Assembly (NCBI GenBank): GCA_050011095.1
Contig: JBEKJU010000108.1
Location: 1 to 10,234, forward strand
Source: JBEKJU01 sp050011095
Lineage (GTDB): Bacteria > Desulfobacterota > Syntrophorhabdia > Syntrophorhabdales > WCHB1-27
Direction: 5' to 3'
DNA: 10,234 nucleotides
Positions within the stretch are counted from its first letter, which is position 1. Every line of letters starts with the position of its first letter. This document shows, one piece after another, positions 1 through 6,311 of the stretch. A program made the translations under genes and the position numbers. A model generated the notes under the pieces. It had not been told where the DNA came from and made no database searches. It worked only from the letters and a program-made list of their open reading frames with translations.

Positions 1-58
1 AGATGCCCTCCGAAAGAAACGCGGCCACGAGGACATTGGTGTCGAGAACGACCTTCAC
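1..58 (-). CDS. PIN-domain toxin (ribonuclease), N-terminal fragment
   Basis: The first 19 codons of a gene that runs off the left edge. They read V/M-K-V-V-L-D-T-N-V-L-V-A-A-F-L-S-E-G-I, which is the opening strand of a PIN domain. D6 is the first of the conserved metal-binding acidic residues, within the usual L-D-T-N-V-L motif. PIN toxins are Mg-dependent RNases that cut RNA when their antitoxin is lost. The GTG start at 58-56 overlaps the antitoxin stop (TGA 57-55) as GTGA, so the pair is translationally coupled. The N-terminal wording resembles the putative PIN-family toxins of COG1569 more than classical VapC, but only 19 residues are visible. The rest of the active site cannot be judged. 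Confidence 0.85.
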   Translation of the reverse strand, partial: MKVVLDTNVLVAAFLSEGI

Positions 59-273
59 GACACCACTTTGAACACATCTTCCTCGGTGACAATCCCGGCG
101 GCCTTTGCCTTCTTCACCAGCCAGCTCTTTACTTGTTTGAACTTGGTCTCCCAAAGAAAAATGCTCAGCGACTCTTTCACGATGTCGCTTTTGTTCCGGC
201 CCGTGGCTTTCGCCATGGCATCAAGTTCCGCCGCCATCTTATCAGGCAGGCTCACGGATAATACCGTTCTCAT
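55..273 (-). CDS. Ribbon-helix-helix antitoxin of a PIN toxin-antitoxin pair
   Basis: 72-residue protein. Residues 1-10 (M-R-T-V-L-S-V-S-L-P) form the DNA-contacting beta strand of the CopG/Arc ribbon-helix-helix fold. Two helices follow: D-K-M-A-A-E-L-D-A-M-A and the K-S-D-I-V-K-E-S-L helix after the G-R-N turn. The charged C-terminal tail (about residues 45-72) is the usual toxin-neutralising segment. I chose ATG 273 because GAGGT sits 7 bases upstream; a GTG at 282 in the same frame has no ribosome site of its own. The protein probably blocks the downstream PIN toxin and represses the shared promoter. The gene appears intact. Confidence 0.9.
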   Translation of the reverse strand: MRTVLSVSLPDKMAAELDAMAKATGRNKSDIVKESLSIFLWETKFKQVKSWLVKKAKAAGIVTEEDVFKVVS

Positions 274-285
274 CAACCTCACCTC

Positions 286-321
286 TTAAACTACAATACA
301 CTACACAGGTGGTGTTGTCAA
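286..321 (-). promoter_or_regulatory. Sigma-70 promoter with direct-repeat operator for the toxin-antitoxin operon
   Basis: On the minus strand TTGACA (321-316) is followed by exactly 17 bases and TATTGT (298-293), an almost consensus sigma-70 promoter. The plus-strand hexamer ACTACA occurs twice, at 290-295 and 300-305, exactly one helical turn (10 bases) apart and overlapping the -10 box. Ribbon-helix-helix antitoxins bind repeated short half-sites, so this is a likely autoregulatory operator. The operator role is inferred. Confidence 0.7.
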
Positions 322-616
322 GGTCCGGCAAATCCGGGGGAGGCCGTGGAGAGTCACCCTTATCCTTTCCGTTGATCGATCCTTCTGCACTATGGAACCC
401 GTACCGCTCGAAGGGACTCCTCGTCGTGACGCTCGATGGCCGCATTTGCAGTATCGCCAATCATCAGGTCCGGAGAGAAGGCCGTGGTCAATCATGTTGC
501 CGAAGATCAGCAACATTGGTTCCTAACTTGCCTCGCTTTGCAAAGCTTCGACTACGTTGGCATATAAATCTTCAGAATTGCCGCTCGTAATTTTCATGTG
601 TCAGAATTGATAGACG
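322..616. other. Intergenic stretch without a recognisable gene
   Basis: About 295 bases in which no frame gives a credible protein. It contains a perfect 12-base palindrome, GCTTTGCAAAGC, at 535-546 and a direct repeat TCAGAATTG near 571 and 601. A short minus-strand frame ending around 400 reads like protein for about 24 codons but has no start or context, and may be debris from a lost gene. Confidence 0.5.
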
Positions 617-1579
617 TTAGGGCTCGATGGCGTTGGAGGTAGGGGCATCTCCGCCGCTTTTGTTAAACGTGTGCCTCAAGAAGCCTACCGGTCCCTTGCC
701 GTCCGGCACACACGAATACGCTCCCGACATCCTAAGGGTCGCATAATATCTGCGATTAAATCCAGGCTGAACCGCATGCTTCTCGTCTATCACAACCCAA
801 CAGATTCCGAGCTTCTTGGCAGCAAGCAGCACGTCCAGAGCACCTGCTCTACGAAAAGGGCGTCCGGACCGCCTTCGTTGGCAGTCGGATCGAATGCAAC
901 GAGTCGGCCGCTGTCGTCGACGTAATCCTCGCTTTGGCGAGACCCATCCATCGCCACGGGAGTATTGCCGCTCCAGGTCGTGATACGCCGGCGACCAGAA
1001 ATGCTCTCCGAGGAACATTTCCCCTGCCTTCGGCGGGCTGGGCATCCAATCACCCCAGAAATCAACTATTTCAGCCCATTTCGTAAACCCATCCAGCTCT
1101 CCTCGACGAATCAGATAGCCAGTACAGAGGCACCATACTTCACGCAATTCCACGTCAGTGGCTTCACGATCGGGCGGTGGCGGCTGTCTCCACAGAACGA
1201 ACCCTTGCAAGTTGAGCCATAAAGACGAGCCGTCGGGGCGTGAAACATATAACAAATTCTCGATTTTCGGTAAGTCGTCACGTTGCTCTGCCCACTCCTG
1301 TGGGTTCTCCGGATAGACCCATTTGTTATACCACTCCGCCCCCCACCATGACTGGGAGTGTCCGTCCAAAGACGTGCCCCCTCGAGAAGATCTGATCGTG
1401 CAAGACGGATCAATATCTCTGAGGTAAAGCTGTCAAGGCCCATCGTAAACATGGCCGGCATCCTGACCGCTGTACTCCATGCGAAACTCAAAATGATCGG
1501 AAATCAGAGCCAGGATCTCGTGATAAGCTATCCATTGGTACTTCTTACCGATTCGTTCCGCCTTGGACGCTTCTGGCGG
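617..1579 (-). pseudogene. C-terminal remnant of a large uncharacterised protein
   Basis: Reading from 1579 the frame gives P-P-E-A-S-K-A-E-R-I-G-K-K-Y-Q-W-I-A-Y-H-E-I-L, then G-P-stop-Q-L-Y-L-R-D-I-D-P-S. An in-frame TGA at 1435-1433 stands where Trp would be expected (TGG to TGA). The frame continues to a TAA at 619-617. Between about 985 and 846 it is wrong: the +1-shifted frame gives the protein-like E-D-Y-V-D-D-S-G-R-L-V-A-F-D-P and G-G-P-D-A-L-F-V-E. The original frame resumes at A-L-D-V-L-L-A-A-K-K-L-G-I-C-W-V after an apparent 1-base loss near 845-846. From memory only, this wording resembles the C-terminal third of long ATP-binding proteins of unknown function found in mobile and defence islands. 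The N-terminal part is missing and replaced by an IS110 fragment. No function can be assigned to the remnant. Confidence 0.65.
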
Positions 1580-2183
1580 TCACGTTCTCCGTCGATGATC
1601 GCCCGGATGATGTTCATACCGGTCACACCCCGGTGACATTTGAGAGTACCTTGTGGAGGTGAAGATTCATCTGGGTGAGGGTTTTCTGCATGTGCCGGAT
1701 ATGGTCCGAGGCGTAGCGGACAAGGTTCGCCCTGTGCCTCTAGTAAGACCGAAGGACACATATCTGATCGTCGGGGCGGAAGGAACCCGAGAGAAGCCCA
1801 TAGGTGTGGAGGCGTTGGAGCCACTGGCAGTAGGAGACATCACTCTTGCGTCCGGGCACGCTCTTGACATGACGGGCATTCGCGAGCTTTACCTCCAAGC
1901 CATGCTCTTCAAGGATCTGGAAGGGAGGGATCCAGTAGACCCCTGTCGACTCCATGGCGACCGTCGTGACGCCGCACTTCTTGAGCCACCTGGCCATGGC
2001 GTGGAGGTCGGACGTGAAGCAGCCAAAGGGCCGCACCGGCTTCTCGTCCCGGTCCTCCGGCACGGCAACCCAGTGTTCTTCCGAACCAATGTCGATCCCC
2101 GCGGCATCATTGTTGATAATTGGGAATGAGCCGGAGCCGCTCTTCTGGCTTATGTCCTTCTTCTTTCTCCCATACTGTTTCAT
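1580..2183 (-). pseudogene. IS110-family transposase, inactive N-terminal half
   Basis: The frame from ATG 2183 has GGGAGG 7 bases upstream. It gives the DEDD RuvC-like domain of IS110 transposases: A-G-I-D-I-G (D31), A-M-E-S-T-G-V-Y-W (E78) and G-R-K-S-D-V-S-Y-C-Q-W-L (D115). The last motif normally reads S-D-V-x-D, so position 118 is Tyr instead of the fourth catalytic Asp. A TAG at 1742-1740 interrupts S-Y-(W)-R-H-R-A-N-L-V-R-Y-A. The frame then continues H-M-Q-K-T-L-T-Q-M-N-L-H-L-H-K-V-L-S-N-V-T-G-V. A 2-base duplication (GTG to GTGTG, near 1625-1629) shifts it into T-G-M-N-I-I-R-A-I-I-D-G-E-R-D. The C-terminal Transposase_20 half with its catalytic Ser is gone. The break with the neighbouring pseudogene falls near 1580. 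Family assignment is confident and the copy cannot be active. Confidence 0.9.
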
Positions 2184-2560
2184 CAGAAGACCTCCCTGGA
2201 GTGATTTCGGACACGCTCCGGCCCAGGTCGGCCAGCTTCGATAAATCTCCTAAACGGGATCGCATCACCAATGGGACAACCGAAAATGCCTGGGACCATG
2301 CTGCAAGACGGGTACAGTGACACCAATGTGGATGTGGTCTTAGCTGCCGGGACGTATCCGTGGACTAACCTACCTATCCCACATCGACCTTGGCAAGGGT
2401 TGCTTTCATTGGACAAGCCCGGGGACGTAAGCGCGGGGCTCAGATGCTGCAAAGAAAGCGTTGAGGATTGGCGAAAGAGGTGAACGTTCCCGTGGCAATG
2501 TTTGAACACTATAGTGAGCCGCGACCGCAAGGAGTCGGCTCCATCAAGTGTTTGGGCAAT
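2184..2560 (-). mobile_element. Probable non-coding left end of the IS110 element
   Basis: About 375 bases upstream of the transposase start contain no convincing gene. In IS110-group elements this position holds the left end and encodes the bridge RNA, which pairs with target and donor DNA. The tract is rich in short inverted repeats: CACTATAGTG (2507-2516) and AGCC-GC-GAC paired with GTC-GGCT (about 2517-2540). I could not define the true element end or the two RNA loops, so the boundary and the RNA are inference from position. Confidence 0.4.
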
Positions 2561-2711
2561 CCTTCAATCTGCGTCAAGGACTGACCACGTTTCCTGAACT
2601 CGGCAACGGTCGCCGAAGTCGCGGCTAGGCGCTGAAGCCTTCAGCTCGACGAGTTCTAACCGCCGCAGCTGCTGAGTGCAACAGCAGCCTGCAAACCGTT
2701 TGAACCTGTCA
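2561..2711. other. Short gene-free stretch with a tight hairpin
   Basis: No gene seen. GCTGAAG and CTTCAGC form a perfect 7-base inverted repeat around one base at 2631-2645. It lies downstream of the tautomerase stop on the minus strand but has no T tract, so a terminator role is unsupported. Confidence 0.35.
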
Positions 2712-3269
2712 TCATTTCGAATCGTCCAGAAGGCCGCCAAGGTCCGCAGGATACCCCGCCGCCGCGAGTTGCCTTGCTTTGGCATCGAAATAGGCTCGAA
2801 CCCATCGGAAACGCTCCCCGTTCTTGGGCAGCCCCACCGTGTCGGCGATGTCGGCAAGACTGATGGTCTTACCATGGGCGCCCCAGTTACCCTCCGCAAC
2901 TTCTTCGATGATGACCTGCACGCTCCCTCCTTGCCCGGGATCATTGGGGTTGCCGGTGACGGCCACGATGGCGGCAGTTACTGCGGCATGGACCTCGGTC
3001 TTGTGCGCCTGATTCATATAGCCTTCGGGGATGGTTACGCGAACTAGAAACTTGCCCGGCGGCATGACGTAGGTGGCATCAGTACGGCCACCTATCCACC
3101 AGTCCGATTGCGCGACCTCGGTGAACAGAACCGACGCGAAGCCGAGACCGGCAGTCGTCTTGGCGTTGCCCTCCATCAGCAGTAAGACGTCAGTTAATTT
3201 CTGGGCGAGCGCCGCCTTGCGTTCATCGGTCAGCGATCCTTGCGGGTAATAGATTTGCATTATGGGCAT
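2712..3269 (-). CDS. Two-domain tautomerase (4-oxalocrotonate tautomerase/MIF superfamily)
   Basis: 185 residues. The chosen start is ATG 3269, with GGAG 7 bases upstream. It gives M-P-I-M-Q-I-Y-Y, so removal of Met leaves Pro as the N-terminal residue, the catalytic base of this superfamily. A start at 3296 would bury that Pro and is disfavoured. Two beta-alpha-beta units are visible. Residues 2-35 read P-I-M-Q-I-Y-Y-P then S-L-T-D-E-R-K-A-A-L-A-Q-K-L. Residues 73-106 read K-F-L-V-R-V-T-I-P then H-K-T-E-V-H-A-A-V-T-A-A-I. This is a fused arrangement of double the 60-70 residue 4-OT unit. Such enzymes tautomerise or hydrate unsaturated keto acids, often in degradation of aromatic or halogenated compounds. 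The substrate is unknown. It lies 79 bases after the pirin gene on the same strand, probably co-transcribed. Confidence 0.87.
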   Translation of the reverse strand: MPIMQIYYPQGSLTDERKAALAQKLTDVLLLMEGNAKTTAGLGFASVLFTEVAQSDWWIGGRTDATYVMPPGKFLVRVTIPEGYMNQAHKTEVHAAVTAAIVAVTGNPNDPGQGGSVQVIIEEVAEGNWGAHGKTISLADIADTVGLPKNGERFRWVRAYFDAKARQLAAAGYPADLGGLLDDSK

Positions 3270-3348
3270 TTGCGTTCTCCATTGCATCGCCGCCATAAGA
3301 CTGTCTGTTTGCCGGTTACACCCGAACGAATCGAGTCACTTCGTTTAG

Positions 3349-4098
3349 CTATGGGGCCGTTTCGACGATCATCAGGTCGGTTTCCTGCGACCCTGTCCCG
3401 AGGTTAATTCGCTCCGCACCCCAGATTCCGCAGCTGTCGCGGCGGGCGAGGGCGACATCGTCGCAATGGACTTCACCCTCCAGCACGAAGACGTAGACGC
3501 CGTGCAAGGCCGACCGTGGCACGTAGTCAAGCGCCATTGCCGTGTCACTCGACAGGCGCGACACCGTGACATCCTGCGAGAGGCGCAGCGCGCCGTCCGC
3601 ATTACCCACCAGCGTCACGAGCTGATTGCGATTGGCCAGGGCATCGAAATGGTTTCGCCTGTACGACGGGGGAAGCAGGAGCTGGTCGGGCAGGAACCAC
3701 ATATATATGGCATGCATGTCGTCGTTCTTCAGGTTCACCTCGCAGTGCTTACCTCCCGAGCCTGCGGAGAACGCGTAGTAATCGCCCGATGTCAGCTGAT
3801 CGATGTTGCCCACCGTGTTGATGTGCGTAAGTTCACCCTGCAGGATGAAGGCGCAGATGATGAAGTTGTGATGACGGTGCATGTTGTAACCGCAGCCGGG
3901 TCCGCTAAAGACCTCGTCCCCGAATACCCGCAGTCGGCCGAACCCTGCGTGGCCGGCCTGATACGGTCCAAAGTTGAAGCTCGAGTGGCGAAACAGAACT
4001 GCCTCGGGATGTCCTGAGATGTAGGATGCGAGCGGGCCCGTCGACCGTAACTTGTTGTAGCCGCGCGCCTCGGCTTGAATTACGAAAGACGTTTTCAC
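3349..4098 (-). CDS. Pirin-family bicupin protein
   Basis: 249 residues. The GTG start at 4098 is fixed by a perfect AGGAGG (4110-4105) 6 bases upstream. The N-terminal cupin carries the pirin metal site. M-H-R-H-H-N supplies H74 and H76, followed by F-I-L-Q-G-E-L-T-H. S-A-G-S-G-G-K-H-C-E supplies H118 and E120, matching the H-x-H and H-x-E ligands of pirins. The C-terminal cupin (about 150-249) shows the strand pattern Y-V-F-V-L-E-G-E-V-H without the metal ligands, as is usual. Pirins bind Fe(II); some have quercetinase activity and others regulate transcription or metabolic enzymes, so the role here is not predictable. The gene begins 12 bases after the rubredoxin stop, so the two are co-transcribed and probably coupled in translation. 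Confidence 0.88.
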   Translation of the reverse strand: MKTSFVIQAEARGYNKLRSTGPLASYISGHPEAVLFRHSSFNFGPYQAGHAGFGRLRVFGDEVFSGPGCGYNMHRHHNFIICAFILQGELTHINTVGNIDQLTSGDYYAFSAGSGGKHCEVNLKNDDMHAIYMWFLPDQLLLPPSYRRNHFDALANRNQLVTLVGNADGALRLSQDVTVSRLSSDTAMALDYVPRSALHGVYVFVLEGEVHCDDVALARRDSCGIWGAERINLGTGSQETDLMIVETAP

Positions 4099-4104
4099 GG
4101 TTCA

Positions 4105-4110
4105 CCTCCT
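4105..4110 (-). promoter_or_regulatory. Consensus ribosome site for the pirin gene
   Basis: AGGAGG lies directly between the rubredoxin TAG (4113-4111) and the pirin GTG (4098), 6 bases from the start. It decides the GTG start and supports operonic translation. Confidence 0.8.
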
Positions 4111-4365
4111 CTATATGATATGGAGTGAGGGCTCTGGCGGCGGCACGAAGGGGCCCACCCGCGGCAGATGGGGCTCACCCGCGGCATAGGGAATCTCGAC
4201 CATTTGGAACACGTGTTTCGGCGAGAAGCAGTCCGGACATGCCCAGTTCTCGGGGATATCCGCCCAGCGGGTGCCCGGTGCGATGCCGTGCTCGGGCAGA
4301 CCCAGAGCTTCGTCGTACAGGAAGCCACACCCCAGACATATGAAGCGCTTGAGGTCTTCGCTCAT
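4111..4365 (-). CDS. Rubredoxin with a C-terminal extension
   Basis: 84 residues from ATG 4365, with GGAGG 5 bases upstream; an ATG at 4377 lacks a comparable site. F-I-C-L-G-C-G and W-A-C-P-D-C supply C10, C13, C43 and C46, the four Cys that bind one iron. The intervening Y-D-E-A-L-G-L-P-E-H-G-I-A-P-G-T and the Asp-Ile-Pro-Glu-Asn-Trp segment are diagnostic of rubredoxins. These carry single electrons in the cytoplasm, commonly to oxygen- or peroxide-reducing enzymes or hydroxylases. Typical rubredoxins end soon after the second CPxC pair. This one continues about 35 residues, ending in a Pro-rich tail (V-G-P-F-V-P-P-P-E-P). It is the first gene of the rubredoxin-pirin-tautomerase operon. 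Confidence 0.93.
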   Translation of the reverse strand: MSEDLKRFICLGCGFLYDEALGLPEHGIAPGTRWADIPENWACPDCFSPKHVFQMVEIPYAAGEPHLPRVGPFVPPPEPSLHII

Positions 4366-4418
4366 GTCGCCCTCCATGGGTTAATGTTGTGTTGAAGCGT
4401 TACGTGCTATAGGGGCGC

Positions 4419-4441
4419 GTGATATACAGTACGTGAATCAC
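4419..4441. promoter_or_regulatory. Dyad upstream of the rubredoxin operon, possible operator
   Basis: GTGAT and ATCAC bracket 13 bases, and an inner AC/GT pair keeps the symmetry, giving a 23-base imperfect palindrome 54 bases upstream of the rubredoxin ATG. The position suits a transcription-factor site. The half-site does not match CRP (TGTGA-N6-TCACA) or FNR (TTGAT-N4-ATCAA) well, so no regulator is named. Confidence 0.4.
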
Positions 4442-4553
4442 CGTTGGGGGCCATCGTGTCCTTGTCAAACGTAAAGCACTCTTGAGGAATAGTCAAGTTC
4501 CGGCCAAGCCTCCATGGCCACAAGGGCTCAAAGGCCCAATCAACATATCAGGG

Positions 4554-4631
4554 CTCCAGGAGGCGGGGGACAGACTGAAAATAAGGGTTCGGCGACCCAG
4601 GAAGACATAAGTCCCCCCGCCTTTCCTGGAG
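4554..4631. repeat. 78-base imperfect inverted repeat (REP/MITE-like)
   Basis: CTCCAGGA (4554-4561) pairs with TCCTGGAG (4624-4631). GGCGGGGGAC (4562-4571) pairs with GTCCCCCCGCC (4611-4621) apart from one extra C. The arms therefore form an 18-base-pair stem with small bulges, around a loop containing a second hairpin (GGGT and ACCC near 4587-4600). The GC-rich stem and size are typical of REP sequences or tiny non-autonomous elements. No target duplication was recognised. Confidence 0.55.
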
Positions 4632-4930
4632 GCAATCTTACCTACTTCTCTCAGTCGGTTATAATAGAATTGAAGGTAGAAGGAAGGAGCCCGCCTAATC
4701 TTGCCCTGCTACCTTTTGCCCATTTCTGCGTGGGAAAGTTATCGGTTTCACCTACGAAGGGTGCATGGAGCGGTTCAACAGATTCTAACGATTACCGCTG
4801 GAAAGCCTCGTGGCCGAACTTACTCATCCAGCACTTTCCGAACCGGGGCGTGCAATCTCCTTATTCGTCAGCGGTTTCATCGCAAAGACTTTAATTCCTG
4901 CTTTTATCATGGTATCCGCATCTTTTAGAT

Positions 4931-5035
4931 GACTGAAACCCGCGCAATAGCCCATCTCAGCATTTCTGTCGCGCCGTCTGGAAGGAATGCTGAGATGATG
5001 ATTAGGTTTATGCTTGATGCAGGCTATTGCCAGTC
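4931..5035. repeat. Nested inverted repeat, long cruciform-capable structure
   Basis: The left arm is GACTG (4931-4935), then GCAATAGCC (4944-4952) directly joined to CATCTCAGCATT (4953-4964). The right arm is AATGCTGAGATG (4986-4997), then GGCTATTGC (5022-5030) joined to CAGTC (5031-5035). All three segments are perfect complements in nested order, 26 pairs in total. The right arm is split by 24 extra bases (4998-5021). The inner hairpin has a 21-base loop. It has no T tract after it, so it is not a simple terminator. Confidence 0.6.
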
Positions 5036-5112
5036 TGTCTTAGCGCCGTGAACAGATGTTGTGTTGATGCGCTAACGCTTGATGCCCGTTTCCGGAGGGG
5101 CAGGAGGACTTT

Positions 5113-6311
5113 ATGAAGACAATTGCATGTATTGGCGTGATGATCGTCCTGACTTTGTCCTCAACATTCGGCCGTGGGGAGGAGGCTTGGATATCCCTCG
5201 ATTCACAACTCGCCCCTTATCTCACCCAGTACGGACTGCCGGCGCTGTCTGCAGCCGTGGTGAAGGAGGGGCGCATCGTCGCAGCTGGCGCCGTGGGGAC
5301 CCGCAGGGCGGGAGCTGATATCCCGGTTACGCTGCACGACCGGTTCCACCTGGGGTCGGATACGAAGGCGATGACCGCCTTGCTGGCGGCGATGTTGGTG
5401 GAAGAGGGGAAGCTCGGCTGGGACTCGCATGTTGCAGAGGTCTTCCCCGAACTGGCGACGAAGATGAACGCGGGCTTGAAGCGGGTGACCCTTCAACAAC
5501 TTCTGTCCCACACGAGCGGATTGCCGGGGGATAATGAGAAATTTGCGTCCCTTCTCAGAAAGTCGCTCTCGGAAGAAGGCAATCTCGATGAACTGCGATA
5601 TTGGCTCGTAAAATAACGGATAAGATTGCCCCTGGCAACTCGACCGGCTGAGAAGTTCGCCTATTCGAACATGGGGTATGTCATCGTGGGGGCTATGATA
5701 GAACGCATGGGCGGAAAGACCTGGGATCAATTGATCACGGAACGCGTCTTTGCCCCCTTGGGGCTTGAGACGTCAGGCCTCGGGTGCCAGGCGTCGCTCG
5801 GCAAGATCGACGCACCCCTTCCGCATGTAGTCGTCAATGGGAACGCGCAACCGTATCTCGCAGGACCCAACTGCGACAACCCGCCCATTATCGGTCCGGC
5901 AGGTATTGCCCACATGTCGATCCTCGATTTGCCCGCTGGGCGGGATGGAACGCCGGAGAGGGAAGGCGAGGGCCATACCTTGTAAAGGCCGAGACGATGC
6001 GAAAACTCCATGCCCCCGTCATATCGATGCCCGAGAAAAAGGATGCTGCCCCCGGAACGCCATCACACGGCAGGTATGCGCTCGGTTGGGGGGAAGTAGA
6101 TGTCGACTGGGCGCCTTATCCCTTGCTTTATCATGGCGGGTCGAACGACAAGAACCTCGCCCATATCTGGATAGACAAGAACCAGGATATTGCCATAGTG
6201 ACGGCTGCCAACATCAGCGGTCAGAAAGCGAATGAAGCCCTTCTGAGGCTTGCCCGCGATCTTTATGTTGCGTTTGCAAAGGATGGAAAGGCGCACACAG
6301 TCGAGAAATGA
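5113..6311 (+). pseudogene. Exported serine hydrolase of the class C beta-lactamase fold, broken
   Basis: ATG 5113 has AGGAGG 5 bases upstream and opens with a signal peptide (M-K-T-I-A-C then hydrophobic I-G-V-M-I-V-L-T-L-S-S). Three signature motifs of the family survive: S82-D-T-K85 (S-x-x-K nucleophile motif), F-A-Y-S-N (Y-x-N motif, near 5660) and Y-H-G-G-S-N (in place of K-T-G, near 6133). A TAA at 5614-5616 stops translation 33 bases before the codons resume as P-L-A-T-R-P-A-E-K-F-A-Y-S-N in the same frame, so this is a nonsense change. One base is missing after 5930: C-T-C-G-A-T-T-T-G-C-C-C should read L-D-F-A-R-W-A-G-W. The correct frame then runs to the TGA at 6309-6311. Repaired, the protein would have about 399 residues, normal for this family of periplasmic peptidases and esterases. 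Antibiotic hydrolysis is not implied. Confidence 0.9.

Larger units (their letters stand above)
4442..5112. other. Long gene-free region with two secondary-structure elements
   Basis: About 670 bases between the divergent rubredoxin operon and the beta-lactamase-fold pseudogene. The longest open frame (4514-4894, plus) has no family resemblance or ribosome site and is judged non-coding. A TATAAT at 4660-4665 with TTACCT 16 bases upstream could be a promoter, but no gene follows it. The two notable structures are listed separately. Confidence 0.5.

Noticed and set aside
535..546. 12-base palindrome GCTTTGCAAAGC as a regulator site
   Set aside because: It lies over 200 bases from any intact gene start and has no second copy in the window.
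1653..2129. Plus-strand 158-codon frame
   Set aside because: Antisense shadow of the IS110 transposase.
2631..2645. Terminator for the tautomerase operon
   Set aside because: The 7-base stem has a one-base loop and no T tract, so it is sterically poor.
3466..4017. Plus-strand 183-codon frame
   Set aside because: Antisense shadow of the pirin gene, whose metal-binding motifs and ribosome site decide the strand.
4514..4894. Plus-strand 126-codon frame in the long gene-free region
   Set aside because: It runs through the hairpin at 4554-4631, lacks a ribosome site and looks like random composition.
5040..5077. Possible integron attC site (TTAGCGC/GCGCTAAC)
   Set aside because: The core sites do not match the RYYYAAC and GTTRRRY consensus, and no integrase or cassette array is present.
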